Assembly (NCBI GenBank): GCA_945901835.1
Contig: CAMDMH010000256.1
Location: 1 to 5,620, forward strand
Direction of reading: 5' to 3'
Source: Devosia equisanguinis
GTDB taxonomy: Bacteria > Pseudomonadota > Alphaproteobacteria > Rhizobiales > Hyphomicrobiaceae
Length of the DNA: 5,620 bases
Shown here: piece by piece, positions 5,558 through 5,620 of the stretch
How the letters are laid out: every line of letters starts with the position of its first letter
Position numbering within the stretch: the stretch's first letter is position 1
The notes under the pieces: model-generated
Databases searched by the model: none
The model's input: only the letters and a program-made list of their open reading frames with translations
What the model was told of the DNA's origin: nothing
Program-made: the position numbers and the translations under genes

Positions 5558-5620
5558 CCGGATGGAACGGTATGCTTTTGACGGGTTGGTTGGAAGCATC
5601 GATGGACGGGGGCGGATCCG
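5534..5620. other. Unassigned end region; possible insertion junction truncating the DUF433 gene
   Basis: DUF433 similarity ends at the codons covering CTAG at 5534-5537. The sequence after it (CAGGTCGCTGAAGAACC) resembles the general style of insertion-sequence ends with a GCTGAA core, and CTAG-like sites are known targets of several element families. An open frame starts at ATG 5562 and runs off the window (MERYAFDGLVGS...), but it has no ribosome binding site and I do not recognise it. No second terminus, target duplication or transposase can be seen, so this is only a suggestion. Otherwise nothing identifiable is present in 5549-5620. Confidence 0.22.

Noticed and set aside
5562..5620. 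Open frame from ATG 5562 running off the right edge, considered as a toxin or transposase start.
   Set aside because: Only about 19 codons are visible, there is no ribosome binding site, and the sequence resembles neither the DUF5615 N-terminus nor a transposase N-terminus I know.
1..5620. Searched by eye for tRNA genes, rRNA fragments, CRISPR arrays and riboswitches.
   Set aside because: No cloverleaf-like or regularly spaced identical repeats were seen. The gaps between minus-strand genes are too short for most structured RNAs, and 5208-5341 shows no strong structure.

Overview
The window is GC-rich bacterial DNA. Its gene content (tandem TctC/Bug-type periplasmic binding proteins, a molybdenum hydroxylase, a UbiD-family decarboxylase) is typical of a metabolically versatile Pseudomonadota, most likely an alpha- or betaproteobacterium. 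The sequence alone does not fix the genus.

Positions 3-5207 hold one tightly packed minus-strand gene set. In transcription order (right to left) it contains: a UbiD-family prenylated-FMN decarboxylase (5207-3555); two paralogous tripartite tricarboxylate transporter (TTT) solute-binding proteins (3497-2469 and 2427-1402); the [2Fe-2S] small subunit of a xanthine dehydrogenase/CO dehydrogenase-family molybdenum hydroxylase (1356-883); and its FAD-binding medium subunit (800-3). Gaps are 57, 41, 45 and 82 bases, and four of the five genes have clear Shine-Dalgarno sites, so this is probably one operon. The molybdopterin large subunit is not in the window; the natural place for it is just beyond the left edge.

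Read together, the genes suggest uptake of an organic, probably aromatic or heteroaromatic, carboxylate by one or both periplasmic receptors. UbiD-type (de)carboxylation and ring or aldehyde oxidation by the molybdenum hydroxylase would follow. The substrate and the order of the two chemical steps cannot be read from the sequence. The transporter membrane subunits (TctA/TctB) and the prenyl-FMN synthase (UbiX) are not present here.

Positions 5208-5341 form a divergent intergenic region. On the plus strand, 5342-5548 encodes a small DUF433 protein of the antitoxin-like type. It stops abruptly at the point where the family normally continues, at a CTAG inside a small palindrome, and no toxin partner follows. 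The last 72 bases hold no recognisable gene and may be the end of an inserted element. The most unusual non-coding feature is a degenerate 8-base tandem array that fills the gap before the second binding-protein gene and supplies its ribosome binding site.
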